32,779 nt of DNA, from NCBI GenBank assembly GCA_900540705.1, contig UQGR01000021.1, positions 1 through 32,779 on the forward strand. The letters run 5' to 3'. The notes under the pieces are model-generated. The model worked only from the letters and a program-made list of their open reading frames with translations, ran no database searches and was not told the DNA's origin. The position numbers and the translations under genes were made by a program. This stretch comes from an uncultured Mollicutes bacterium (lineage in GTDB: Bacteria > Bacillota_I > Bacilli_A > Acholeplasmatales > Anaeroplasmataceae). Positions 6,896-14,588 of this stretch are shown here, piece by piece. How positions within the stretch are numbered: the first letter of the stretch is position 1; the number at the start of each line of letters is the position of its first letter.

Positions 6896-7823
6896 TTTTT
6901 TCCACCTCAAATTTTTTTTGAATTAAATAAGCACAAGCACCATAGATACCTGCATTATTTTTTAAAACTGCTGCTTGAATTTTTACTTGTCTTGCTTGCT
7001 TAATGGAGACTGCTGCATAATGCTTTTGAATACAATCAATTAAAAAATCTCCTGCATTACTAAGTCCACCACCAATGATAAATGCATCTGGATTTACCAG
7101 TAAGGATATTCCAGCTAAGGCTCTAGCTAGAGCGTGACAGGCTGTATCAACCACCTTTAATGCCAGCTCATCCCCCACCTTAGCTAAATCAAAGACGTCC
7201 TTTGCTGTAAAATGCTCCTTAAGCTGAGTCGGATACTCTTTAAGATAATATTTTGCCAAACGAACAATTCCTGTTGCGGAGGCAAGTGTCTCTAAACACC
7301 CCTTATTTCCACAACAACAATCAAAGTTAAATTCTGTATCAATCCCAATATGACCAATTTCTCCACAAAGCCCTTGAGCACCCTCTAGAATTTCTTTATG
7401 AAGAATGATTCCGCCACCAACACCAGTTCCTAAAGTTACAAAGACAACAGAATCATAGGATGAATCACAATAACTGGCCTCTCCAAAGGCTGCCATATTT
7501 GCATCATTAAATACATACACATTGGCAGAATATCCAAGTACCTTACAAAGCTCCTTCCGAATATCCACATTTTCCCAGCCTAAATTTACACAGCTTAACG
7601 CTATTCCATTTTTAACAATCCCAGGAATGCCAATACCGTAGCCATATACCTCTTCTGTTTTAATGTTTTTATTTCTTAAATATTCTAAAATGCTATTTCC
7701 TAAGTTTTCCATTAAATGTTGAGGAATTGTCGGTATTTCCCACTGTTCAATTAACGTTCCATTTTCTAAAAATACCCCTATTTTAATTGATGTTCCTCCA
7801 ACATCAATTCCAAATATATACAT
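6882..7823 (-). CDS. ROK-family sugar kinase (probable N-acetylglucosamine or glucose kinase)
   Basis: ATP-dependent cytoplasmic hexose kinase of the ROK family, 313 residues. The phosphate-binding motif DVGGTSIKIGV lies at residues 6-16, the ROK glycine-rich segment LGTGVGGGIILHKE in the middle, then GEIGHIGI, and the zinc-binding CxCGxxGCxE (CCCGNKGCLE) needed for ROK catalysis. Its neighbours NagA and NagB point to N-acetylglucosamine 6-kinase activity, which would feed NagA. Glucokinase or ManNAc kinase cannot be separated by eye. Ribosome site GAGGAG is 9 bases from the ATG and overlaps the nagA stop region. There is no HTH domain, so it is not a ROK repressor. Confidence 0.88.
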   Translation of the reverse strand: MYIFGIDVGGTSIKIGVFLENGTLIEQWEIPTIPQHLMENLGNSILEYLRNKNIKTEEVYGYGIGIPGIVKNGIALSCVNLGWENVDIRKELCKVLGYSANVYVFNDANMAAFGEASYCDSSYDSVVFVTLGTGVGGGIILHKEILEGAQGLCGEIGHIGIDTEFNFDCCCGNKGCLETLASATGIVRLAKYYLKEYPTQLKEHFTAKDVFDLAKVGDELALKVVDTACHALARALAGISLLVNPDAFIIGGGLSNAGDFLIDCIQKHYAAVSIKQARQVKIQAAVLKNNAGIYGACAYLIQKKFEVEKNGKC

Positions 7824-7837
7824 TCCATCACACTCCT

Positions 7838-8989
7838 CTACAAATTAGAATAAACTACTTCACCACGACATATCGTCATATAGACATTTAAATCCTTATC
7901 AATAACTACTAAATCTGCATCCTTGCCAATCTCTATACTTCCTTTATAGTGGTCTACATGCAAGCATTTTGCGGGAATAATCGTTGCACAATCTATTGCC
8001 TCTGTCAATGAAATTCCTGTTGTTTTCATATAATTTAAAATTGCTTGATTCATCTTCAAAGTAGAGCCTGCAAGTGTACCATCTTTAAGTCTTGCCTCCT
8101 GATTTTTGACAATCACATCCTGACCACCTAGCTTATATAAGCCGTCTGGCATCCATTTTGCTTCCATAGAATCTGTGACCAAGCAAACGCCTTCTTTTCC
8201 TTTATTCTGAAATAAAAGCTGTACTGCCGGTTTAGATACATGAATCAAATCACAAATCAACTCACAATTGATTTCTTTTTGCAGGAGGCTTAGCCCTAAA
8301 ACTCCAATATCTCTATGATGTAATCCTCGCATTGCGTTAAAGGTATGTGTTGCTGAGGTTGCTCCTACCTGCATAGCCTCATAGGCAAGCTTATAGTTAC
8401 AATCGGTATGTCCAAAAGAAACTACAATTCCCTGGTCTACTAAATGCTTTGTCAATTGTTTTCCATTTTCTTCATAGGCTAAGGTCACCTGTTTAATATG
8501 CCCTTCAGCAGAGGATTGAAATTCCTCAAAGGCTTCCTTATCACAAGGAATGATAAATTCTTTTGGCTGAGCACCTGCATGAGAAGGACTGATAAATGGA
8601 CCTTCTAAATGAATGCCTAGTATCTCAATGCCAGTAGGCTTTTTATTTATATAAGCAGCAATATTTTGAAGGGCCTTATTGATATTTTCCTTGGATTGCG
8701 TCATTGTCGTTGCAAGACAGCTTGTCGTTCCCTCCTGGACAATCGCCCTTCCAATAGTCAGGATATCCTTTTCACTTGGATTCATGAAATCAGAACCATT
8801 CGCCCCATGAATATGCTTATCTATAAATCCTGGAACTACAATATAGCTAGAATCCAGCTCTATTAAATTTGAATCTTCTAGGTCATCTTTAATTTCAATA
8901 ATCTGATTCTGGTCTATTCGTAAGGAGGTTTTAACGATTCCTTTTCCCGCAACATAGATATTCGTATTTTTAAATCCTTTAAATTTCAT
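7838..8989 (-). CDS. nagA: N-acetylglucosamine-6-phosphate deacetylase
   Basis: Deacetylates GlcNAc-6-phosphate to glucosamine-6-phosphate (EC 3.5.1.25), cytoplasmic amidohydrolase, 383 residues. Metal and catalytic residues are in place: H59 and H61 in DKHIHGANGSDF, E129 in GIHLEGPFISP, H194 in SFGHTD, H215 in ATHTFNAM and the catalytic D273 in VTDSMEA. The substrate loop FNAMRGLHHRDIG is typical. It follows nagB with a 3-base gap and uses GGTGA 8 bases from the ATG. Together with NagB and the ROK kinase it forms a complete GlcNAc-to-fructose-6-phosphate route. Confidence 0.95.
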   Translation of the reverse strand: MKFKGFKNTNIYVAGKGIVKTSLRIDQNQIIEIKDDLEDSNLIELDSSYIVVPGFIDKHIHGANGSDFMNPSEKDILTIGRAIVQEGTTSCLATTMTQSKENINKALQNIAAYINKKPTGIEILGIHLEGPFISPSHAGAQPKEFIIPCDKEAFEEFQSSAEGHIKQVTLAYEENGKQLTKHLVDQGIVVSFGHTDCNYKLAYEAMQVGATSATHTFNAMRGLHHRDIGVLGLSLLQKEINCELICDLIHVSKPAVQLLFQNKGKEGVCLVTDSMEAKWMPDGLYKLGGQDVIVKNQEARLKDGTLAGSTLKMNQAILNYMKTTGISLTEAIDCATIIPAKCLHVDHYKGSIEIGKDADLVVIDKDLNVYMTICRGEVVYSNL

Positions 8990-8992
8990 AGA

Positions 8993-9718
8993 CTAGCTCA
9001 CCAGACTTAATGCTTCTTCATCTGTGATAACCACAACATTTGGATGTAAATGCAGCGCACTAGCTGGGAAATCCTCTGTAATTTCCTTAGACAACAGCCG
9101 TTTCATTGCAAGAGCCTTATTCTTCCCTGTCGCAATCAAAACGATCTTCTTAGCCTTCATGATTTCAGCAATTCCCATCGTGATTGCTTTCGTAGGAACC
9201 TCATCTAAGGAATTAAAAAATCTTTGGTTATCTAACCTTGTTTTCTCAGTTAAATCTACAATAAAGGTTTTCTGCTGAAAGGAGGTCTTAGGCTCGTTAA
9301 AGCCGATATGCCCATTCGCTCCTATTCCTAAAAGCTGAATATCTACTACGGTTTTATCCAACTCTTCAGAATATTTTTTACAGGATTCCTCTAATGCCTT
9401 TGGATCTGCATAAGGAATATGTACATTTTCCTTCTTGATATCCACATGGTCAAAAAGATTTTCATTCATAAAATAATAATAGCTTTGAGGACAATCTCGG
9501 TTAAGACCAACATATTCATCCAAATTGTAGGTTTTAACATCCTTAAAGGAAATCTTTTTATTTTCAAAATCCTCAATCAAATTCTTATAGGTTCCAATGG
9601 GAGAAGATCCTGTCGCAAGTCCCAAAACCAAATCTGGCTTTAAAAGGATTGCCTCTGACATAATTTCTCCAGCTACCTTACTAGCTTCCTCATAATTCTT
9701 ACATTTAATTATTTTCAT
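8993..9718 (-). CDS. nagB: Glucosamine-6-phosphate deaminase
   Basis: Converts glucosamine-6-phosphate to fructose-6-phosphate and ammonia (EC 3.5.99.6). It has 241 residues, the usual Firmicutes length, which lacks the allosteric extension of the E. coli enzyme. Family motifs: LGLATGSSPIGTY near residues 33-45, TYNLDEYVGL with the catalytic Asp, GIGANGHIGFNEP, and a C-terminal LIATGKNKALA segment. Ribosome site AAAGGAG lies 6 bases before the ATG, inside the last codons of the LacX-like gene, with which it overlaps by 14 bases. Confidence 0.96.
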   Translation of the reverse strand: MKIIKCKNYEEASKVAGEIMSEAILLKPDLVLGLATGSSPIGTYKNLIEDFENKKISFKDVKTYNLDEYVGLNRDCPQSYYYFMNENLFDHVDIKKENVHIPYADPKALEESCKKYSEELDKTVVDIQLLGIGANGHIGFNEPKTSFQQKTFIVDLTEKTRLDNQRFFNSLDEVPTKAITMGIAEIMKAKKIVLIATGKNKALAMKRLLSKEITEDFPASALHLHPNVVVITDEEALSLVS

Positions 9719-10580
9719 TTTGTGCTCCTTTATCTATAAAGCTTATAACAATATTTTTTTTATAGCATTCCTTGGACTTTAAGGTTTGCATATACCATTT
9801 GTCAGACCATTGATGATTGGTATGCTCTTCATCAGGCAGTCCATCCCAGGCCTCTATACAAAGAAATTTTGGATTTTCTGGTTCACTCTGCCAAAAGGCC
9901 ATATACTTCATATCCTGTTTTATTTGAAGAACACCCAAGGAGGAATATAGCTCTACATCGTTTATGTCTTGATAACAAAGAGTTCTTTTGTCCATCAGTT
10001 TCTTGGAAATATCTTTCAGATTTCTAATTTCCTCAAGATTGTCCCTTCTCATTTTAGTAACAAAGGAAGGATTGAACTCGACAGATATGGCTTCCTTATC
10101 CTGAAACAAAACCTTGATATCTTTACCTAATACCTTTTCTAGTCCATCATAGGCAAACCCCGGATGAAAGCCAAACCCAAATCGCATATCCTCTATTCCT
10201 AGATTTGTAAGCTCAAAGGAAATATGGATATGGTAATCAAGCAATTCATAGGTAACCTTAAGTGCATAAGGAAAAGGATAGTTTTTTAAGGTTTCCTCTG
10301 TAGAGTATGTAATGAGCTCCACCATAGAATCTGTTTTATTAACTATCTGAAATGGTTGATTTTTAAGAAAGCCATGACATGGCAAGCTATATCTATTATC
10401 CTTATATATATAGTAGTTATCCTTTAAACAACCAACAATAGGAAATAAAAGAGGGCTCTGAGCGTTCCAAATTTTATTTTTTTTCCAAAGAATGTTTATG
10501 TCATGAATGCATAACTCATCTAGCTCAGCACCAGTTGTTGAGACACTCAAACGAAAGATATCATTATGTATTTGACACAT
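9705..10580 (-). CDS. Aldose 1-epimerase family protein (LacX-like)
   Basis: A 291-residue cytoplasmic protein of the galactose mutarotase fold, LacX/YeaD-like subgroup. Recognisable blocks are TTGAELDELCI near the N-terminus, ILWKK, SPLLFPIVGCL, LPCHGFLKNQPF, YPFPYALKVTYEL, GFGFHPGF and the C-terminal FLCIEAWDGLPD. The family interconverts alpha and beta anomers of free or phosphorylated hexoses; the substrate of LacX-type proteins is generally unclear. Placed between the RpiR regulator and nagB, it may act on amino sugars released by the lyase and GH88 system, which is inference. It follows rpiR by 12 bases, has AAAGGAG 7 bases from the ATG, and overlaps nagB. Confidence 0.85.
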   Translation of the reverse strand: MCQIHNDIFRLSVSTTGAELDELCIHDINILWKKNKIWNAQSPLLFPIVGCLKDNYYIYKDNRYSLPCHGFLKNQPFQIVNKTDSMVELITYSTEETLKNYPFPYALKVTYELLDYHIHISFELTNLGIEDMRFGFGFHPGFAYDGLEKVLGKDIKVLFQDKEAISVEFNPSFVTKMRRDNLEEIRNLKDISKKLMDKRTLCYQDINDVELYSSLGVLQIKQDMKYMAFWQSEPENPKFLCIEAWDGLPDEEHTNHQWSDKWYMQTLKSKECYKKNIVISFIDKGAQNENN

Positions 10581-10592
10581 AAATTAACTCCT

Positions 10593-11411
10593 TTACTTTA
10601 GCACTGTGTTTGTCACACTTTGCGTATATTTTTTTGTTTTTTCTATATCCTTTAAAGCACAGCTCGTAACCAAAATATCTGTCACGAAAACCTGTGAAAC
10701 CTTGGAACAGAAAAATCCTCCACTAATTTCATTTTCAAAACCATTTGTTTTTAAGAATACATCTGCCATAGAATAAAGCGTGGAATTAGAATAGTTAGAA
10801 ATCACAATAATTTTCACATTCTTTTCCTTACAAAGTCTTGCGAATTTAACCATTTCCTCAGTTTCTCCACTAAAGGAATAAATCACCGCACAGGCACGCT
10901 CATCCAAAATTGCTGTATGCATATAGGAAAAATGACTATCATTTACTACCATTGCATTCACACCGACTCTTAAAATCTTGCTGAACATATCTAACGCGGT
11001 GGTATGGCTAGTTCCCATACCAGCAATAATGACCTGTTTAGCATTTAAAATAAATTCTGTAGCACTTTCTACTGCCTTCATATCAATGGATTCCTTTGTT
11101 TTTTTGATGACATCAATCATATTTTCTGAGACGTTATCAATAAAAGGAATTCCACTTCTAGTATCAATTTCCTGTAAAGCCTTATAGATATCCATTTTAA
11201 AGGCAATAAAATTAGAATACCCTAATTTTTTAAAATATCTAACTACAGAAGCCTCTCCTACATGGAGTTTCATTGTAATACTGCTCAAGGTATCATAGAT
11301 AACCTGTTCAGGATTTTCTAATATATACTTGTGAATTGTTTTTTCTGTCTTTGAAAAGAGAACATGCTCCTTTACCAATACACTTTCAAGTTTAATTTTA
11401 TCAACGACCAT
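10593..11411 (-). CDS. RpiR-family transcriptional regulator (HTH + SIS)
   Basis: A 272-residue regulator with an N-terminal RpiR helix-turn-helix (about residues 1-77; recognition part near VGEASVVRYFKKLGYSNF) and a C-terminal SIS domain (about 115-250; IIAGMGTSHTTALD and YSFSGETEEMVKFAR). The SIS domain binds a phosphosugar, often an amino-sugar phosphate. It is the first gene of the lacX-nagB-nagA-ROK-ATPase operon, so it probably controls its own operon and perhaps the adjacent glycosaminoglycan operon. A 12-base palindrome lies in its leader and could be its operator. The ribosome site is GGGGA at 6 bases from the ATG. Direction of control (activator or repressor) cannot be read from sequence. 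Confidence 0.92.
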   Translation of the reverse strand: MVVDKIKLESVLVKEHVLFSKTEKTIHKYILENPEQVIYDTLSSITMKLHVGEASVVRYFKKLGYSNFIAFKMDIYKALQEIDTRSGIPFIDNVSENMIDVIKKTKESIDMKAVESATEFILNAKQVIIAGMGTSHTTALDMFSKILRVGVNAMVVNDSHFSYMHTAILDERACAVIYSFSGETEEMVKFARLCKEKNVKIIVISNYSNSTLYSMADVFLKTNGFENEISGGFFCSKVSQVFVTDILVTSCALKDIEKTKKYTQSVTNTVLK

Positions 11412-11433
11412 ACTGCATCCCCAACCTTTTCTT

Positions 11434-11445
11434 TTGATTTATCAA
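11434..11445. promoter_or_regulatory. Palindrome in the RpiR leader, possible operator
   Basis: TTGATTTATCAA is a 5-2-5 inverted repeat (TTGAT/ATCAA) located between the -10 box and the start codon of the rpiR-type gene. Such a site in an autoregulated operon leader is a candidate RpiR operator. The sequence is AT-rich, so chance occurrence is possible. I did not find a second copy at the glycosaminoglycan promoter. Confidence 0.3.
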
Positions 11446-11467
11446 TTTCTACCAAAATTTTACATTT

Positions 11468-11496
11468 ATTATATCAAAAAACCAAAAAAGTATAAA
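11468..11496 (-). promoter_or_regulatory. Promoter of the RpiR-nag operon
   Basis: On the minus strand a consensus TATAAT (11468-11473) stands 17 bases after TTTATA (11491-11496), a 4-of-6 match to the -35 box. The leader is about 50 bases and carries the palindrome at 11434-11445. The -35 box overlaps the terminator-like stem of the gene upstream. Confidence 0.6.
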
Positions 11497-11516
11497 GAGG
11501 GTGTTTATTTCCTCTT
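11480..11516 (-). terminator. Weak terminator-like hairpin after the beta-helix surface protein
   Basis: A 6-bp stem AAGAGG/CCTCTT (minus strand; 11511-11516 with 11495-11500) brackets the stop codon and is followed by TATACTTTTTTGG. The stem is short and partly within the coding sequence, so some read-through into the RpiR-nag operon is likely. That would couple glycan capture with amino-sugar use. Confidence 0.35.
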
Positions 11517-14500
11517 CTTCAAAAAGAAGACTAGGCCTCCAATCCCAACTAAAACAACGGCTAGTGTTGAAAATGCAATGGACATAACCATAATAGAGGG
11601 GGAGGACTCCTGAGAAGGTAGCTCAACCCATCTTGCATATAAAGTCTGATTAGCGGTTACCCTATCCTCTGCAAAATCCCATTGTTCCGTACAGGCTTCA
11701 TCGAGATACCAAGCATCAAAGCGATAGCCTTCCAGGGTTAGATCATCAGGTCGGGCAGCCAAGTCACCATCTTCTATAGATATCTTGGCAACCTCTCCAG
11801 TACCAATCAAATGAAAGGCTACCGTATAAACCTTAATTTTTTTCCAGTTCGCATATAAAGTAATATCAGAAGAAATCTTAGTTCCTGGAGCTGCCTGTGT
11901 TGTACACTCTCTATCCAAATACCAGCCAAGAAAGGTATATCCAGGCTCAGATAGGCTTGGGAGCTGTAGTGGTAATGTGGTCGCATTTTTGATAGCTTCG
12001 ACTGGTGTACCATGTCCCTGCACGTCATAAGCTATCGTATAGACTACCTTCTTAAGCTTTCCATATAAACAAATATTTTCCTGAACCTTTTCTAATGTGA
12101 AATCAAAGGGCTCCTTTAGCTCTTCTGTTTTATACCAACCCTCAAGAATATATCCTTCTTCTATAGATATATTTGGAGCCTGAACATAGGCATCATAGTG
12201 AACAAGCTGTTGGGCAACCTCTTCATTTGCAATCTTAAAGGTGACAACATATTCCTCTATATCCCATTTTGCATATAGCGTTGTAGGTTGTGTTATGGGA
12301 GTAGAAAAATCAAAGGCTGTATTCATATTCAAATCTTCATACCAGCCCTCAAAACGATACCCCTTTTGGACTGGATCATTTGGTTTAACAATCCTTTGGC
12401 CATACTCAGCTTCTATACTACTGAACATATCTGTACGATTAAGCATAAAGGCAATATTAAATTTCTTAATCTGCCAATGTGCATATAATGAGAATTCTTG
12501 TTTTACTACATTCTTAAAATCATATTCTATAAACTCAGTTTCTTTCATTGACCAGCCTAAGAAATTATAGCCCTCTTTGGTTGGAGCTTCTGGTTGATTT
12601 AGCTGCTGCAAATAAGGAATTTGAACCTCTGTAAGACGAGTAGTCCCATCCATAAAACTAATCTTATAGGTCTCTATTTCCCACTTGGCGAAAAGGATAG
12701 TATCCGAAGAGATTTCCGTTCCTCCTTGTGCCTTATTCAAGAACTGCTCATCCAAATACCAACCCTTAAAGATGTATCCCTCCTCCTCAAGAACTGGTAG
12801 ATTCTCTGGAAGAGCATTTGCCTGATTCAAAGCTTCTGGCTGCAAGCCATGACCATTTCTTTCAAATGTGATGGAATAGGTATTTTCCTTTGGAATAGAA
12901 ATTTTACAAACCGTATACAAATGAGAAGGAACTTGATATTCCACTCCTTCAACGGAAACAGTGGATGTTGTAGCCTTACTTAGAAAGAGCAGATATTCTC
13001 TTTCTTCGCTTAGCGTCTGATTTGTATAGGGAAGACCATCTATATACATGTCTTCTGCAGAAGATACAAGCCTTCCATCCTTAATTTGAAAAGGAATCTC
13101 CTGCTGTTCTGCTAAATTTTCTATTTTAATAGTTAGGTATTCTTCTGCAATGTCACAGCTATAAGCTACCCCATTGGAAAAATCAGTGGTTTGATCAATA
13201 TTTTGTGAATTTAATGTATTTCGTATCGTGATTCTCGTATTAGAGTGGAGAAGATTTTCATTGCCCTGAATAGTCAAATTACTTGGCATTGCAAATCCCG
13301 TATTATCTACTCTAATTTGTTCATTCTTTAAATCTGCTGAGTATATAACATTGTCAACAAAGGAGATATTAGTCAGTTCTGCCGACTCCTCATAATTTTT
13401 TAAAAGAATCAAATAGTCAATGGTTATATATTTATTTAAAACCTTATCTCCACTAGGAATTTGAATGAGCTCGGTGGAGTAATCCTTATTGATAAAGATA
13501 TTTTCCTGAACCACTACATTTCTTAAAAATAAATTGGTTTGAGCATTTTGAACATATAGCAGTATCAAGGAATCAATCAATATATTTTTATAGATGAGAA
13601 GGTTTTCTCCATTGCGACATTTAATTGCGCCATCCTGGTTCTTATTCATTCCCTTGAAGGAGTTTCCAACAATGTCCAAGCCATCAAACATTTTTGCATA
13701 AATGAAATGATCCCGATTATATCCATTGGTAGATTGACTCCCATCCTCATAGCCAGCTTCTATTATATCCTTATTAAAAGACATCGCATTGCCAATAATT
13801 TTTGTGTTTATATCGGAATTAATCACATTGATTCCTGTCATAAAATGACCTTGGTCAGAGGATTGTTTTAATAGTCCTGAGCTCAGCACACTTTGTTTTA
13901 ATGCCTTCGTTTTCGCTGAAACAATGCTTTGATCTATATCCTCCAGCATTCCAAAATAATTGTCCTGAATAACTGCATTTTGAGTCTTGTAGAGTCCTAT
14001 TCCTCTTCCCAAGCTACTAGAATCCCTGAAAAATAAGTTAGAAATTATATCAATCTTATTGTGATTTTTTAAAATATAATAGCCTGTAGATTCTCCACCA
14101 TTCTTATTTGAACTATCTGGCTTTAAACCATTGTTCACATTCAAATCTACCTTTTTCGCATTGAGGAAGATATTGTTTTGAATGGTTATGTCTGTAGAAC
14201 CATAGCTTTGAAAATAAATAGTCACATTATCAAAGATGATATTTTCTATGGTAATGCTTTTAACATTTTCAGCATTATCCCGAAGATAGCTTTGATATTC
14301 TAGTCCTGTTCCCTGAAAAATAGTCCCTTCTTCTCCAATCATAGAAACTCCATTCGCCAGGGAAATCGTTCCTGTTATAGGATAAACCCCTTGATTGAAG
14401 AAGGCATCTACTCCCCTAGCCTTACAAAGCTTTAGAAAATCCGATACTTCACTAGATACATCTGTAGATGAACTTGAAATATAATCCTTCGCCTCTAGAT

Positions 14501-14588
14501 ATCCCTTTTCTGCTGCCAAACTAGTGATTCCTGTAGCTATAGAGACCATAAGAAATAGAAGCATTATTCCTCTTTTTATACCCCTCAT
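11505..14588 (-). CDS. Surface-anchored parallel beta-helix protein with six InlB-type repeats
   Basis: A 1027-residue exported protein. The signal peptide is at residues 1-26 (cut near SLAA). A parallel beta-helix, pectate-lyase-like domain follows (about 30-460), beginning with ARGVDAFFNQGVYPITG and SMIGEEGTIF and running through repeated ITIQNNIF, NAVIQDNYFG and LDIVGNSF coils. Residues 460-568 are a linker of beta character. Six InlB/Listeria-Bacteroides repeats occupy 570-987 (GY.F.GWY...LYAKW pattern). The C-terminus has a membrane helix (about 998-1022) and FFLKKRK, without an LPXTG motif. Beta-helix proteins in such loci are polysaccharide lyases, glycosidases or epimerases; I cannot name the family or catalytic residues. 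The start overlaps the PL8 stop as ATGA and has GGAGG 5 bases upstream. It is the last gene of the glycosaminoglycan operon. Confidence 0.88.
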   Translation of the reverse strand: MRGIKRGIMLLFLMVSIATGITSLAAEKGYLEAKDYISSSSTDVSSEVSDFLKLCKARGVDAFFNQGVYPITGTISLANGVSMIGEEGTIFQGTGLEYQSYLRDNAENVKSITIENIIFDNVTIYFQSYGSTDITIQNNIFLNAKKVDLNVNNGLKPDSSNKNGGESTGYYILKNHNKIDIISNLFFRDSSSLGRGIGLYKTQNAVIQDNYFGMLEDIDQSIVSAKTKALKQSVLSSGLLKQSSDQGHFMTGINVINSDINTKIIGNAMSFNKDIIEAGYEDGSQSTNGYNRDHFIYAKMFDGLDIVGNSFKGMNKNQDGAIKCRNGENLLIYKNILIDSLILLYVQNAQTNLFLRNVVVQENIFINKDYSTELIQIPSGDKVLNKYITIDYLILLKNYEESAELTNISFVDNVIYSADLKNEQIRVDNTGFAMPSNLTIQGNENLLHSNTRITIRNTLNSQNIDQTTDFSNGVAYSCDIAEEYLTIKIENLAEQQEIPFQIKDGRLVSSAEDMYIDGLPYTNQTLSEEREYLLFLSKATTSTVSVEGVEYQVPSHLYTVCKISIPKENTYSITFERNGHGLQPEALNQANALPENLPVLEEEGYIFKGWYLDEQFLNKAQGGTEISSDTILFAKWEIETYKISFMDGTTRLTEVQIPYLQQLNQPEAPTKEGYNFLGWSMKETEFIEYDFKNVVKQEFSLYAHWQIKKFNIAFMLNRTDMFSSIEAEYGQRIVKPNDPVQKGYRFEGWYEDLNMNTAFDFSTPITQPTTLYAKWDIEEYVVTFKIANEEVAQQLVHYDAYVQAPNISIEEGYILEGWYKTEELKEPFDFTLEKVQENICLYGKLKKVVYTIAYDVQGHGTPVEAIKNATTLPLQLPSLSEPGYTFLGWYLDRECTTQAAPGTKISSDITLYANWKKIKVYTVAFHLIGTGEVAKISIEDGDLAARPDDLTLEGYRFDAWYLDEACTEQWDFAEDRVTANQTLYARWVELPSQESSPSIMVMSIAFSTLAVVLVGIGGLVFFLKKRK
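11628..12881 (-). repeat. Six InlB-type repeats in the beta-helix protein
   Basis: Coding repeats of about 65-75 residues each carrying EGY.F.GWY and LYAKW signatures, at protein residues 570-987. The copies are divergent (KW, HW, GK, NW and RW endings). One copy at about 849-915 begins YDVQGHGTP and resembles the repeats of the 1249-residue surface protein. Confidence 0.85.

Noticed and set aside
12241..12570. A 109-codon open frame on the plus strand inside the beta-helix gene
   Set aside because: It lies wholly opposite a well-supported coding region with clear InlB repeats, has no family resemblance, and no ribosome site or promoter of its own was seen.
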